Source of the DNA: Seriola aureovittata
Taxonomy: Eukaryota; Chordata; Actinopteri; Carangiformes; Carangidae
NCBI RefSeq assembly: GCF_021018895.1
Contig: NC_079368.1
Location: 11,911,001-11,975,000 of the forward strand
DNA: 64,000 bases
Direction of reading: 5' to 3'
The notes under the pieces were generated by a model that saw nothing but the letters and a program-made list of their open reading frames with translations, ran no database searches and was not told where the DNA came from. Each line of letters begins with the position of its first letter. The first letter of the stretch is position 1. The translations under genes were made by a program, and so were the position numbers. This document shows positions 1 to 10,890 of this stretch, one piece after another.

Positions 1-729
1 TACCTTCATGTATTTTGTTGCTACACATGACTTTGGGAGCTTAGCAGCAAATTTTGTTCATGAAAATCTAGTATGTCCACTGGGTATTTGTTTTTGTGAG
101 CTCTACCAGCAGAATAATTCCATATTTTGCCCCTGGAACCAGTTTTGTCAACCAGTTTAGATGGACTGGGACTCAGTTCAAGACATGGCGGACTGTTTGA
201 CGTGCTTGCCATGTTTTCCCGCTGATTTATTGAGTTGACTTTTTAGCTGACTGCAGCAGTCCATTGTCAAGAGCCAGACTGTGACCGTCTGTTCCAGCCC
301 ATCATTGTATTCTTCTTCTTACTATTATGTTCCATGTGCCATCTTTATTCAGACCCTCTGGAGGTGATACTGACTTATGCTTTTAGCTTAAAGAATAGCT
401 TTGCTTGTTTGATGAGTGTACTGAAGGATTATGCTGTAAAACTCAATGTTGAATTGAAAAAGTAGTAGTAATGACATTCTTATTTACTTTGTCAATACTG
501 CAGTCATGAGCAATAGTAGCTTAACACATACAAATACAGTTGTAAATGTTAATGTGCATTTGCCTGTATTTGTATTAGCTGGAACATCAATGCAGCCTAG
601 GAGTTAGAAAGACCATCCAGTAGCTGAAAAGTGTAAGAGATAAATTTTATTTCCAGTAGCAGCCAGATATCATGTTATACATTTTGCAAGACATTGAGCC
701 TCTATATACTCACTCGATGCAGGTCATTC

Positions 730-752
730 TGTGTGTGTGTGTGTGTGTGTGT
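730..752. repeat. (TG)n microsatellite
   Basis: Eleven TG units followed by an imperfect TATGTGCGTGC tail. Confidence 0.9.
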
Positions 753-854
753 ATGTGCGTGCACGCTCCTGTGTGAGGCAGTGTGAGGTTTGTTTTGGTG
801 GTACATCACGAGGTTGTATCCTGTCGCCAGGCTCATTAGCCCATCGGCGGCACC

Positions 855-955
855 CAAGCTGTTCCAGCCAATCGCTATGCTCCGCTCGGCTCTGCCATTT
901 GCATGGGGTCCAGGAAGAGATAATTAGAGGGATCTCTGCCTGTCACTGTTAATCT
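855..955. promoter_or_regulatory. Candidate non-coding element with CCAAT, POU octamer and homeodomain site
   Basis: A unique, balanced-composition island between microsatellites. It contains CCAAT (868-872), the octamer ATTTGCAT (897-904) and TAATTAGA (921-928) within 60 bases. The call is motif based only. Confidence 0.3.
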
Positions 956-1604
956 GGGACTTAGTGAGGGGCTGTGACGCCGACATGCTGATGGACTGAC
1001 ACACATGTCGGCACGCACACATGCAGTGCGGTATTATACTCATGTACACACACTGGCATCTGATATACGCACACGCATGTACCAACGCCAAGAGTAAATA
1101 CAGTACCTGCACACACACACTAGCGCTATGCACAGGCAAACACACACAAACACCATCTCTCTCATGTTTCCTACCCAACTCTGCTGAAGTAGAGGGTTAG
1201 ACTTTATTAACTCCCTCTTTTTGACCTGTGACCAATACAGTTGGCTTTGTGTATTTTATTTTATTTTTTTTATCGCTAATACTGCAGCATATTACACTAA
1301 AATATATCATAACTGCTTCTCCATTGGTATTTGAATGATAGCATGTTGACTCAGTGGCTGTTTACACCAGTTGTACTATGTTGTTGACACAGGTTTTAGA
1401 TCCCTGTTCAGATAGACTGTGCGCTTGTTGCTTCCCAAACAGGCAGAATGCGCGGTAAGCCTTTTGAACAAGCCCAGCTGTCAGCCCTATATACTTTCCA
1501 CACACCCACATCGATACGCACACATCCCAACAAACATGTGCATGTGCTCGTGCGCTGGCACATTCCCAGCCACACACATGCTGAAAACACACAAACTCCC
1601 TCAC

Positions 1605-1810
1605 ACATCCCTGATTGGCAGGCCTCCTGTTTTCCCATAATTCCGACTGATTTATCCAATCAATCTCACTTGGAGGGCTGCTAAAGCGTTGACTAATATT
1701 AAGAGTAGAACATGCAACAATTAAAACATCCTTCAGGTAATTACAGAGCTGGTTTAGCAGCAAACAACTGAAGCATTTTATACATTCAGCGTGTTGCCTG
1801 TGTGTTTTAT
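1605..1810. promoter_or_regulatory. Candidate AT-rich non-coding element
   Basis: Unique sequence with CCAATCAATC, GACTAATATTAAG, CAATTAAAAC and GGTAATTACAG, all homeodomain-like cores, free of simple repeats. Confidence 0.25.
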
Positions 1811-2327
1811 TTGTACTTGTTTGATAGCTAATCGGAGGAAATGAGCTACATCTGTGAATGTTGCCGCTTTTAAAACATGTCACATATTCTGTAAAATATA
1901 TTATCATTAGCTAAATATGCCTATGCAAATATTGACTCCGTTCACCTAATTGAATATCATAGACAGTGTTTCATCGAGTACAAGAAAATCCTGTGTAAAA
2001 AGCTGGATACATGTTCTTGTCACTGCAAAGCCTATTTTCCACCCAAATGACAGCTAGTCCTTTTTGTGCACTGTGGGACTGTTTAATGGTGCATGTTGAG
2101 AGAGAGGGTGAGCACCATTGCTGACCTCATCCGTCCTGCTCCGTGACCTTGTGTCACCACTGATGGTACATAATAGTTGACACTTGACTTTAGGGGCTCT
2201 TTAAGAGCCAAGAGTACCCGAGGCCCTGGATTCATATTCTAATGTGGTCATCTTTGTACTCTGCGCCTCTGCCTTTTGTCCAGGAGTTCTCTGTACACTT
2301 GTTTCCACATTTCTTTTCTTTTTTACA

Positions 2328-2330
<3 letters not shown>

Positions 2331-2374
<44 letters not shown>

Positions 2375-2418
2375 ATTTTTCGTCTTCTTGTCTCACAGAC
2401 AAATACACACATGCAATC

Positions 2419-2482
<64 letters not shown>
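2331..2482. repeat. Compound (CT)n and (CA)n microsatellite
   Basis: A CT tract at 2331-2374 with single-base interruptions is followed 50 bases later by a pure CA tract at 2424-2482. Both give spurious poly-Ser/Leu and His/Thr frames. Confidence 0.9.
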
Positions 2483-2485
<3 letters not shown>

Positions 2486-2650
2486 CACTTAGACCTACTC
2501 AGACACACTTGCACTGAATTGAAATAGCCTGTCCCGCCCTCCCGCCCCTGTGCCATTACAGGTAAGCACAGAGGTGCACTTGTCTTGACACTTGTCTTGA
2601 CAAATCTATGGACAGCCAGAGAGAACACTCCAGCTGGACTCCTGTCCTTT

Positions 2651-2744
2651 CCTCTCCTCTCGTCTCCTCTCCTCTCCTCTCCTCTCCTCTCCTCTCTTCT
2701 CCTCTCCTCTCCTCTCCTCTCCTCTCCTCTCCTCTCCTCTCCTC
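2651..2744. repeat. (CCTCT)n pentanucleotide microsatellite
   Basis: About 18 CCTCT units with two substitutions (CGTCT, CTTCT). It is a long homopyrimidine mirror-like tract and could form H-DNA. Confidence 0.9.
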
Positions 2745-3676
2745 CAAATTCTATTCCATTATTTGAGTCAGCAAAAAGTATGAAAGTAAAAACTAATTTT
2801 CAGCAGATGTAGACAGTCATTAGCAATCATTTGGCATAAATGACAAGGGATTTTGTGTTTCTTTTTGGTAGGAACATTAAAAAGAAGAACATAATATTTT
2901 CATCTTGCCATTCTCAAGATGAGTTGTTGGTTGTTTTATGGTTTGATGCACCAGCATTAGCTAACAAGGCATTATGCCTCAGACTGGGGTAATAAAAACA
3001 TTCTTACACAATGCTGCAGTAAATGCTTTGACAGGTCAAACCGACTTCCTCTCTTGCTTGATGTAATTTTTGCCCCAAGGTTTACATTTTGCCATATCCA
3101 TAAAACTAGCCATACTTCTCAGTGCAACAGCAGCTCCAGCCAGATTAAACAAACGTACTGACACATGTGGAACCTGCAATGAAGGTGAAAGCACAGTCAA
3201 TCAAAACCTCACTGTCAGGAATCACAAAGGACATTCGTAACAAATCCCCAGTAATTATGAATTTACAACCTGTTGTAATTCACATCAAGTTATGCTCATC
3301 CCTAATTATAGTCTAAGCAGGCAAGATCATTGTATACTCTAATTGTAGTGACCAGATAGGCTGTGGCAAATGGTAAGTGTGTGCTTGCACTTTCCCTTCC
3401 CCTTGCCTCTCACTCCATGTTTCCCCCACCTTTGCGGCTTTTTTCTATATGTTTCTTTCAACCCTTTCGCTTTTTACCTGCTCTGGCTCGCCCTTCTCTC
3501 CTATCTTCTCAGAGAAACCATCATGGATCATGTTTTTCTGAGTCTTTGATCACTGAGTAGTCTTTTAGCATGTTGACTACAAGGCCTCTCACCTCCCCAG
3601 TGGTTGTTGCAAAAGAGGGGGCACACTTATCTGGCTTCTGTGATGTTGATGGTTGAAAGCATTTGCTGATGTTGAA

Positions 3677-3679
<3 letters not shown>

Positions 3680-3717
<38 letters not shown>
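3680..3717. repeat. (TG)n microsatellite
   Basis: A pure run of 19 TG units. Confidence 0.9.
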
Positions 3718-3719
<2 letters not shown>

Positions 3720-4796
3720 ACTCAGACATGATGAAAGACTCTGTTATAGAACTGTGTTGTGATCATGTTGCAGCTACATTGTAGCTATGTTCTGAGTTAG
3801 TCAATAAGCAAGGCATTCTTCTTTTCTGTTTCTGACACATAACGATCATGTGACACCGTCATCATTGGGGGAAAAAAAAAAACTCTTAAGTGCTTAAAAT
3901 TCGTACATTCGTTTTAAACAGCTGAATAACGTTAGAATTTAGATCTTCTAGTACCCCAAGCATTTCATCCATATCTATTTGTTCAGTTATTGCATGGAAA
4001 ACTTCCTTCACTGTGCCATAATGGGTTTGTCCTCAGGGCACAAACTCTGGTTCAAATAGAAAAAGCCTTTTTTTCCCTCAGTCTTTACACCTCATGTGTG
4101 TAAACGATGGTTGGGTGTCTGAGAGAGCTTTGCGGCTCCATCCAACTGCAGAATTCTCCCCTTTGTAAGATGCAGGGGATGGCCTTGATGTGACAGCTTG
4201 CGATGTTAGCCCAAGTTGTTTTTGACAGAAGACAAAGAAAAAGGGAAGGAGGGGGAGAAAAAAAAAAAGAAACATAAAGGCAAAGCATTGGAATTTTTTC
4301 TTCTGAGGTGAATTCCCTTTGCAGAAATCAATTCTTTATCTCCTTCATTTTCTTGAAAAAAAAAACAAAAAAACGCATCTTTGTTTTCCTCTGTATCTTT
4401 GCTTTGTCAAGACTGTTAAGAACAGTCTGTTTGATTGAATTTGCCACTGGAGACATTTAGTGATCTTGATGGATTCTTTGGATGCAGGACCTAGGCTTGC
4501 TGGAAGCATCTTTTTTAGATGTTTTTTCCCCCTATAACATTATGGAAACAGGTCTACCCTTTACAGCAGACTGAACGGTGAGTGGTATTATTTGACATAT
4601 TGTACTGCTACATGCCAGTCTATAAGAATGCCAATGACAATCATAGGAAAGGACATTTAGATTACTGTCGAGGCTCCCCGTCCTGTCTCTTCCTATCTGG
4701 CCTCCTATCACTCCATCTGTTTTGTAATCTGTCTTCTCTTCATCTTGAGTTTGACTTATAATGATGAAGAGCTGGTCAGGGGGGTATAGAGTGTGT

Positions 4797-4798
<2 letters not shown>

Positions 4799-4829
<31 letters not shown>
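4799..4829. repeat. (TG)n microsatellite
   Basis: About 15 TG units with GGGTGTG flanks. Confidence 0.85.
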
Positions 4830-4833
<4 letters not shown>

Positions 4834-6131
4834 TGGGTGAATGGACAAGCTGGCGTTTTTGTGTGGATAGGTGGGTCTTGTCAGCCTGCTCTGTGTCTGT
4901 ATGCATGTGTGTCCAGTATCTCTGCCCTCGCCGAGTCTGAGTGTGACCCTTGGGCTGTACCCTGCAATCAGTCAGCCTGCCTAGCCCTCCTGTCTGAGTG
5001 TTCCTCCTCCAGCCCTTTAAAAGAGCCCTTCTTATCACCGTGTGGTAGACCTTCCCTCTGCCCCTCACTGTTCTCAAGGTTAGCCTCCATCTGCGGCCTT
5101 CCTGTTTCCGTTATCCTTCATATGCACCTTACTGGTATCTATCCATTCTCTGCTTATTACAGAGTCTCATAAAGGACTCTGGATGTTTGAGGTTTTGCCC
5201 TCCTTCCATCTCTTCCTCTCAAGGTGAGCCTCTCCCAGTGCTCTCCATATAGCCTTCCACCAGCTCTCTATCCAGTACTTACACTCATCTGACAAAGGAG
5301 TGGAAGTTTAAAGGTGGCTCAACTACCTTCTCCCTCTCATCCTCACTTTCTCTCAAGGTGAGTCCTTTCCTGCTCTTGTCTTTTCTATTTCTCTTCTCTA
5401 TCTTGTCATCACATACGCACACACGCACCCTCATTCTTAGATCCTTGAGAAAAAAAAATCCCTGAGAGTTGGGCCACACTATCATCTCCATCCTTCTCTC
5501 TTTCTTTTGTTCTGTCTTGGAAAGCCTACCCACCTCCTCCTCGTGGGTGTCTGTAGGGTCTATAGTTTTGATGTCCGCATGCCTGGTGGAGAGGTCAAAA
5601 TGCCTCCAGTAATCTTAGTACCTGCCAACTGTAAAGGCGTTTCAAGGAGGATCTCCTATATGTACACCGTGTCCATATCTATCTGAGTGTAGGTGCTATA
5701 ATCTGAGCTTTGCTGGGACTAAATATGTTAGAATAAAAATAGTCCTTCTTATTTTATCAATTTATGCATTGATGCATTGATGCGTGGTTTGGTCTTTCAA
5801 CATGTGTGAAGTGGTGAATTTTATAGCAATACAAAGTTGAATTTTTTGGAATAATTGTGAAGCACTTTCGGTAACAACACTTAAAAAAAAACAGCTTTAT
5901 TTTTGCAGGCATCAAAATCTTATTGGTCAGTTGGAAGGTAAAAAGACTGGGATTGATACATTTTTAGCTTCAGTAGAGAAGCAGAGTTTATACGATTGCA
6001 GCAGGACAAATTGTGTGTCTCATGTCTTTGACATCAGAGAAGAAACAATCACTGAGCCAAAGGGATAGTCAGTCACCAGAGAGTCTCAGAAGAGCGTCTG
6101 CTCTCTCACATCTCTTGTTGCTTTCTTGTTT

Positions 6132-6154
6132 GATGGATGGATGGATGGATGCAT

Positions 6155-6186
<32 letters not shown>
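6132..6186. repeat. (GGAT)n then (GATA)n microsatellite
   Basis: About five GGAT units, then seven AGAT/GATA units. Confidence 0.9.
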
Positions 6187-7484
6187 CACACGAGATAGGA
6201 GTTCTCATCCTCAGTCCTGCTTGTGATTCGGTTTAGGCAACAAAGGCACATTGGTTAAAGTTATGGAAAATGTTGCTGTTCCCATTAGGCTACATGGTAA
6301 TAAAGTAAATGTGTACTGTCTTGTGCTTCAGGTTACTGTTGACTTTTGTTATATTAAAGCAAGATTGTGATTTTTTTTTTTCCCCCTAACCTTAAGCAAG
6401 TGCTGTGAGTGCCTAAACAAAGCCATAAAAGGCTAGTGAAATCATGCTTTTGGTGCTATGAGCAAGAGCAGCGACTGGAGGACAAACAAATAAAAAATGT
6501 GTTGTCGTGACACATTCGACCTGAGAAATTCTGTGTATTTATTTTCATGTTTAGTTGTTTGCTGGCGAGATGTGTTTGTGTAAGTGTGTATAATAACATC
6601 CCAAAAGCCAGCATTTTAGCGGTTTTCCATTAACATTTTCTAAATGTTGTATTGTGATGGGAAACTCTTCATGAGTATAAGTTAACAAGATATAACATAA
6701 GTGATTAAATTATTAAACTATGATGACTTATTTCATTGAAAACCCTATAGTATAAAACATATCATTTGACTTACAGTAACATACAGCATTCAAAACTGTT
6801 AGCTCATCACTTCCTGTTGAGGTAGTTGCGTCCATGCAGTGGGAGGCCAGTGTGGGCTGATATCTGTCTTTCTGTATCTGTATCACTGAGAGCAGATATG
6901 ACTGATATCTCTGTCATCTCAGCATCTCAGACCTGACAGCACCGATCACAATCAGTCCCCCCTCCGGCTCTCCCTCCCGCTACCTGTTTTTTGTCTGTAT
7001 CACAATATTATACCAGGTGTATCTGTATTTGTCAGTCTCTTGTTTAGGGTTGCACCTCACTCTTCACATCTTAACAACACCTCTCTTTCTTGCTCTCTTC
7101 CGCACAGTAATGGTGCACTTTGGGAATATACACTATATGCAAAGGGAGTTAGTGTTGGGAGTGATTCTGCTGTTATTTCTGTACAGGATTGTGTGTTTGT
7201 TTGTGTGTGTGTATGTGGGTAGGTGGGTGTGTGTCAGAGAGCATTTACAAAGGGATCAGCCCTGGGGGTGTCGATGCATCGCTGTAGTGGAGAGGAGAGC
7301 AAAGAGGGTAGAGGCAGGCTAGTTCACAGCAGATGTAGCAAACAGCCAACTAGCTTGAGAACCTCGCCTCACTTGGCTCTGCACTGCACAGTTCACTACT
7401 TATTTATTTATTTGGGTTGGGGGGCAAATGTATGTTCAGTGGCGTTGGATATCAGTGACAGGAAGGATCAAAGAGCGACACCAC

Positions 7485-7850
7485 AAATGAAGCTGTCAAA
7501 GTGGCCCGACAGCTGGGTCCCGAGGCGAACATCCCTCGCTCGCACATTTTATTATGATCGCAGTGAAACCTCACAGCAAGAAGGAAAGAGAGAAGAGAAA
7601 AAAAAAAAGAAAAAGAAAATCATCATCTCCCCAACCAGAGAGAAAGAAAGAGAGACAAAACGAGTGCCGCTGTATCATCGCCGTCCATGATGGAATGAAT
7701 TATGAATGTGTGGAGGGGATTAGGAAACAATGGTTGAAGTCACTAGGATCCTCGCCTAGTTTCCTCACCCTCAGCCTGGCAACTAATTAGCACTTTCAAC
7801 ACCAGTGTATGATCTCATTAATGTGATTTCTGCTTATGTAACGTGCATGC
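7485..7850. promoter_or_regulatory. Candidate non-coding element
   Basis: Two unique islands flank an A/G-rich tract (7590-7660). The first carries ATTTTATTATGATCGCAG. The second carries GAATTATGAATGTG, CAACTAATTAGCAC (a palindromic CTAATTAG homeobox site) and CATTAATGTG. Confidence 0.3.
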
Positions 7851-8589
7851 ACACGCGCACGCTTACATACAAACACATTCACACACAGTGATTGCAGTAT
7901 TATTACATAAAGCAAATGAACATGTGAGTGAAAATGTATTGTTTATTGTTGAGCTAATGCAGTTAGAGTGATGAATCAAATGTTTTTTCTAATGTTGAGT
8001 TTGCAGTAATGCTGTAGGTTTAGTCTACAGTGCTGTTCGGTATTTACACCAGGCTTTCCCTTAATGTCTTGCAATTATCTGAGCAATTTGATAATCTGTG
8101 ATGAATATCATCAGTCATGGTATCATAGTGCTGATTGGTCCACAGCAAAGACAGTTACACTGCTGGATTATTTCTGTACCACCTTAATGGGGGAAAGAAA
8201 CATTTCAAGATCACACTGATGGTACAAATGTATAATGTTTTAAAAGGCAGGAATATCATTTTTTTTTACATAATTGCACAGTCTATTTGTATAGTAGACA
8301 ATTCACATCAGCTAATTAGTATCCACACACTGAGATATAGGGAGAGGGAGAGAGAGAAAAAAAGAGGGGGAGGAAAGCAGGGAGAGGGTAAGGGTAGATA
8401 ATTAGACAGAATTAAGCCATCTCTTTTAATCTAGCCCCTGAAAGAAAGAGAGGGAGAGAAAGAAAGAAAAAAGAGAGATGGGGGTTGGAGGTTGGGGGTT
8501 CTGGGGGTGAGGCCTACACATTCACCCCTCTGCTCTCTCTCTTGCTCCCTCTCTCGCTGTCTGGCAGAGGGTGTGAATGTGTGGGAAAA

Positions 8590-8905
8590 GAGGGGCCTGG
8601 TGCCTTAGCCTCAGCAGAATGGATCAGCTTGTGTTTCTGAGGCTCTAGAAGTGTCCCATTGTCATGATGTCACTGCAACTCAAGAAGGCTGACCTCTGAC
8701 CCCTATGGATTCATGGCAGCCCACCGCGGCACCCCCACTATGCCAAAAGGGCCAGATTGCCGCTGGGCGCCCACTAGGGGGTACCCAAGCCTTTTGCTGT
8801 GGAATTCGAGGTGCTTGCGGCTTTACGGCGTGGAACTCATAATAAATTTGCCAATGAATCCTTCCGTCTATGTCCCCCTGATTAGGGGTCCTTTCCCTCG
8901 CTCTA
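8590..8905. promoter_or_regulatory. Candidate non-coding element with a DR1 nuclear-receptor site
   Basis: Unique GC-balanced sequence. TGACCTCTGACCC at 8690-8702 is a direct repeat of the TGACCY half-site spaced by one base (DR1), the preferred site of COUP-TF, HNF4 and RXR dimers. The open frame across it has no exon signals. Confidence 0.35.
8690..8702 (-). promoter_or_regulatory. DR1 nuclear-receptor element
   Basis: Read on the minus strand it is GGGTCA-G-AGGTCA, one mismatch from the ideal AGGTCA-N-AGGTCA. Confidence 0.45.
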
Positions 8906-9178
8906 GCCCACTCTTTTTTTCTTGCTCTCCCTCAGTCGCTTTCCCATCTCAGGCAACCATGGCTCTTTTTCTCTCCTCGTTCTCTATCTCTCGCTCTCTC
9001 TCTCCCTCTCTCTCACTCTCTTTCTCTCTCCCTCCTACACGCGTTGTATCTCAGTGCCCATGAATATAGCGAGCGCCGCCAGATGTCGCAAATACATCAT
9101 CTGAGGGATGCGGTGGTGATGGAAAAAAGTCAAAGCACGTACGAGTGGGGGATGTGAGCCGAATTGAGCTCTCTGAGC

Positions 9179-9181
<3 letters not shown>

Positions 9182-9213
<32 letters not shown>

Positions 9214-9224
9214 TGTGTGTGTGT
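9182..9224. repeat. (TG)n microsatellite
   Basis: TG units with a single TA interruption. Confidence 0.9.
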
Positions 9225-9543
9225 CACTGTATGCCAGCATTCGTCTGTGCACGGGTGTGTGTGTGTCCCTGTTTTCGACGGTGTTTGTGTGCGTCTGTGT
9301 GCGCATGGGTGAGTGTGTCCCTTTTGTGTGCGTACGCATGTGTGGAGGTCACAGCAGGTCAGCATATTGTCCCTCAGATGTTTGATATTTTATGTATAAG
9401 AGGGTGGCTAGAGCGAGAGGATAAGCACGTTCCTGACAGAGGCATCTCTCCGCCACAATCCGCCACCTCAGCAATGTAGAGCCCAGAGTCAGATCAACAA
9501 TGGAGGGGAGCTGCCTTATACCCAGAGAGGGCTGATGGGAGAA

Positions 9544-9544
<1 letters not shown>

Positions 9545-9601
<57 letters not shown>

Positions 9602-9622
9602 AAAAAAACCTAGAAGACCAGA

Positions 9623-9653
<31 letters not shown>
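9545..9653. repeat. (GA)n tract followed by (CTG)10
   Basis: A GA tract at 9545-9600 with two interruptions, then a pure CTG triplet run at 9624-9653. No exon signals surround the CTG run, so the poly-Cys/Ser/Leu frames here are not coding. Confidence 0.9.
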
Positions 9654-9655
<2 letters not shown>

Positions 9656-9860
9656 TGACAGCACGATTGCAATACAACCATTACGATTATGTGCAATACT
9701 GTGTTTACATATGCTATTTGCTGTACTGCATGCAGCAAGGCACGTCATAAACAACAAAACATAAAAGCACCCTTACTTTTTCATTCACGTGGGCCAAACA
9801 AAATCAGTCAACATGTAACCAAGCCACAAGACACACATGCTGTTTTGCTGTCGCAGGTGC

Positions 9861-9969
<109 letters not shown>

Positions 9970-10689
9970 GCCAGTCAGGGCAGCGGAGGGGGGCAGTGGC
10001 ACCCTCAGATCAGCCCGAGTGGGGAGGAGATTCCCCAGAGTGGAGCTATCCCAAACAGCACTCCTCTCTTTCTCCTTCAGGGGGAAAAGTTTACTGCCAG
10101 CTTGCTTTTGTAGTCGGCCTCAAAAGATTTGCGGCAGTCAGCATTAAAAGGCACAGATCTAAGGAGACGCCTCCAACTGAAATACCTACAGAGGAAGGAG
10201 AGGAGGAGGAGAATGAGAGAGGAGCAAACTGATACAAACATTAAAGACAGACGTTAAACGCTCCTCTTTATATTGGCTTTGTACCCCAACAACAACAATA
10301 ATAACAAAAATCCCAACCATCATCTCATGGTGCTTTTTTCCCCCTGCCAATGCTTTGATTCCTTCCTCCTTTTTTTTTTTTTGCCTTTGCCCTTTTTCAC
10401 ACTCTCCTATTTGTGCTCAGTTGTTGAAAGGTTGATTTCTTTATTCCCTTCTGCACACAGACACGCACACGTAGGCTGGTTACCAGGGTGATGATGTGGC
10501 GGATGACATCATGCCCTGACTGTGTTGTATAGTGGGTCGTGCTCTGGCAGGGTTCACGGGATGGTGGCGTGGGTTGGCGCAGCCCTCCTCACTGTGTTCC
10601 CTCCATCTTTGCCGCTGTTTCCGTCTCTCTCCTTCTCTCTCTCTGTGTATCTCTGGGCTCTCAGCGTTGGCTTGTCCAGTACGCCTTGT

Positions 10690-10890
10690 GTTCCCTGGGA
10701 AAAAGATTAATTATTCAACACACAGCCTCAATTAAATTTGAATTCGGCAGTTCAAGTAACCTTTTAGCATGGCACATTTATTATTAAGGCAGATGCTTTG
10801 GCCCTGTTTAGATTTAGAGCTTATCGGATTCTTCCAGCCCCTTATCACATAGGCAGTTTACTTGTGATAGCTGTGAGGCTTGGCCTTGGC
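10690..10890. promoter_or_regulatory. Candidate AT-rich non-coding element
   Basis: It contains GATTAATTATTCAAC, CAATTAAATTTGAATTC, ATTTATTATTAAGGC and CTTATCGG/CTTATCAC (GATA-type). Unique and repeat-free. Confidence 0.3.

Noticed and set aside
3455..3520. Peptide FNPFAFYLLWLAL on +, resembling the FNPF motif expected in the penultimate KIAA0825 exon
   Set aside because: Similarity stops after four residues, the stretch is ordinary pyrimidine-rich intron, and no donor follows in phase.
8713..9063. 116-residue frame starting MAAHRGTPTMPKG
   Set aside because: No acceptor or donor pair encloses it and the second half is a CT tract. It is better explained as an open frame through a non-coding element.
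9624..9653. (CTG)10 as a coding polyglutamine or polyleucine tract
   Set aside because: There are no surrounding exon signals, and it adjoins a GA microsatellite. It is a non-coding triplet repeat.
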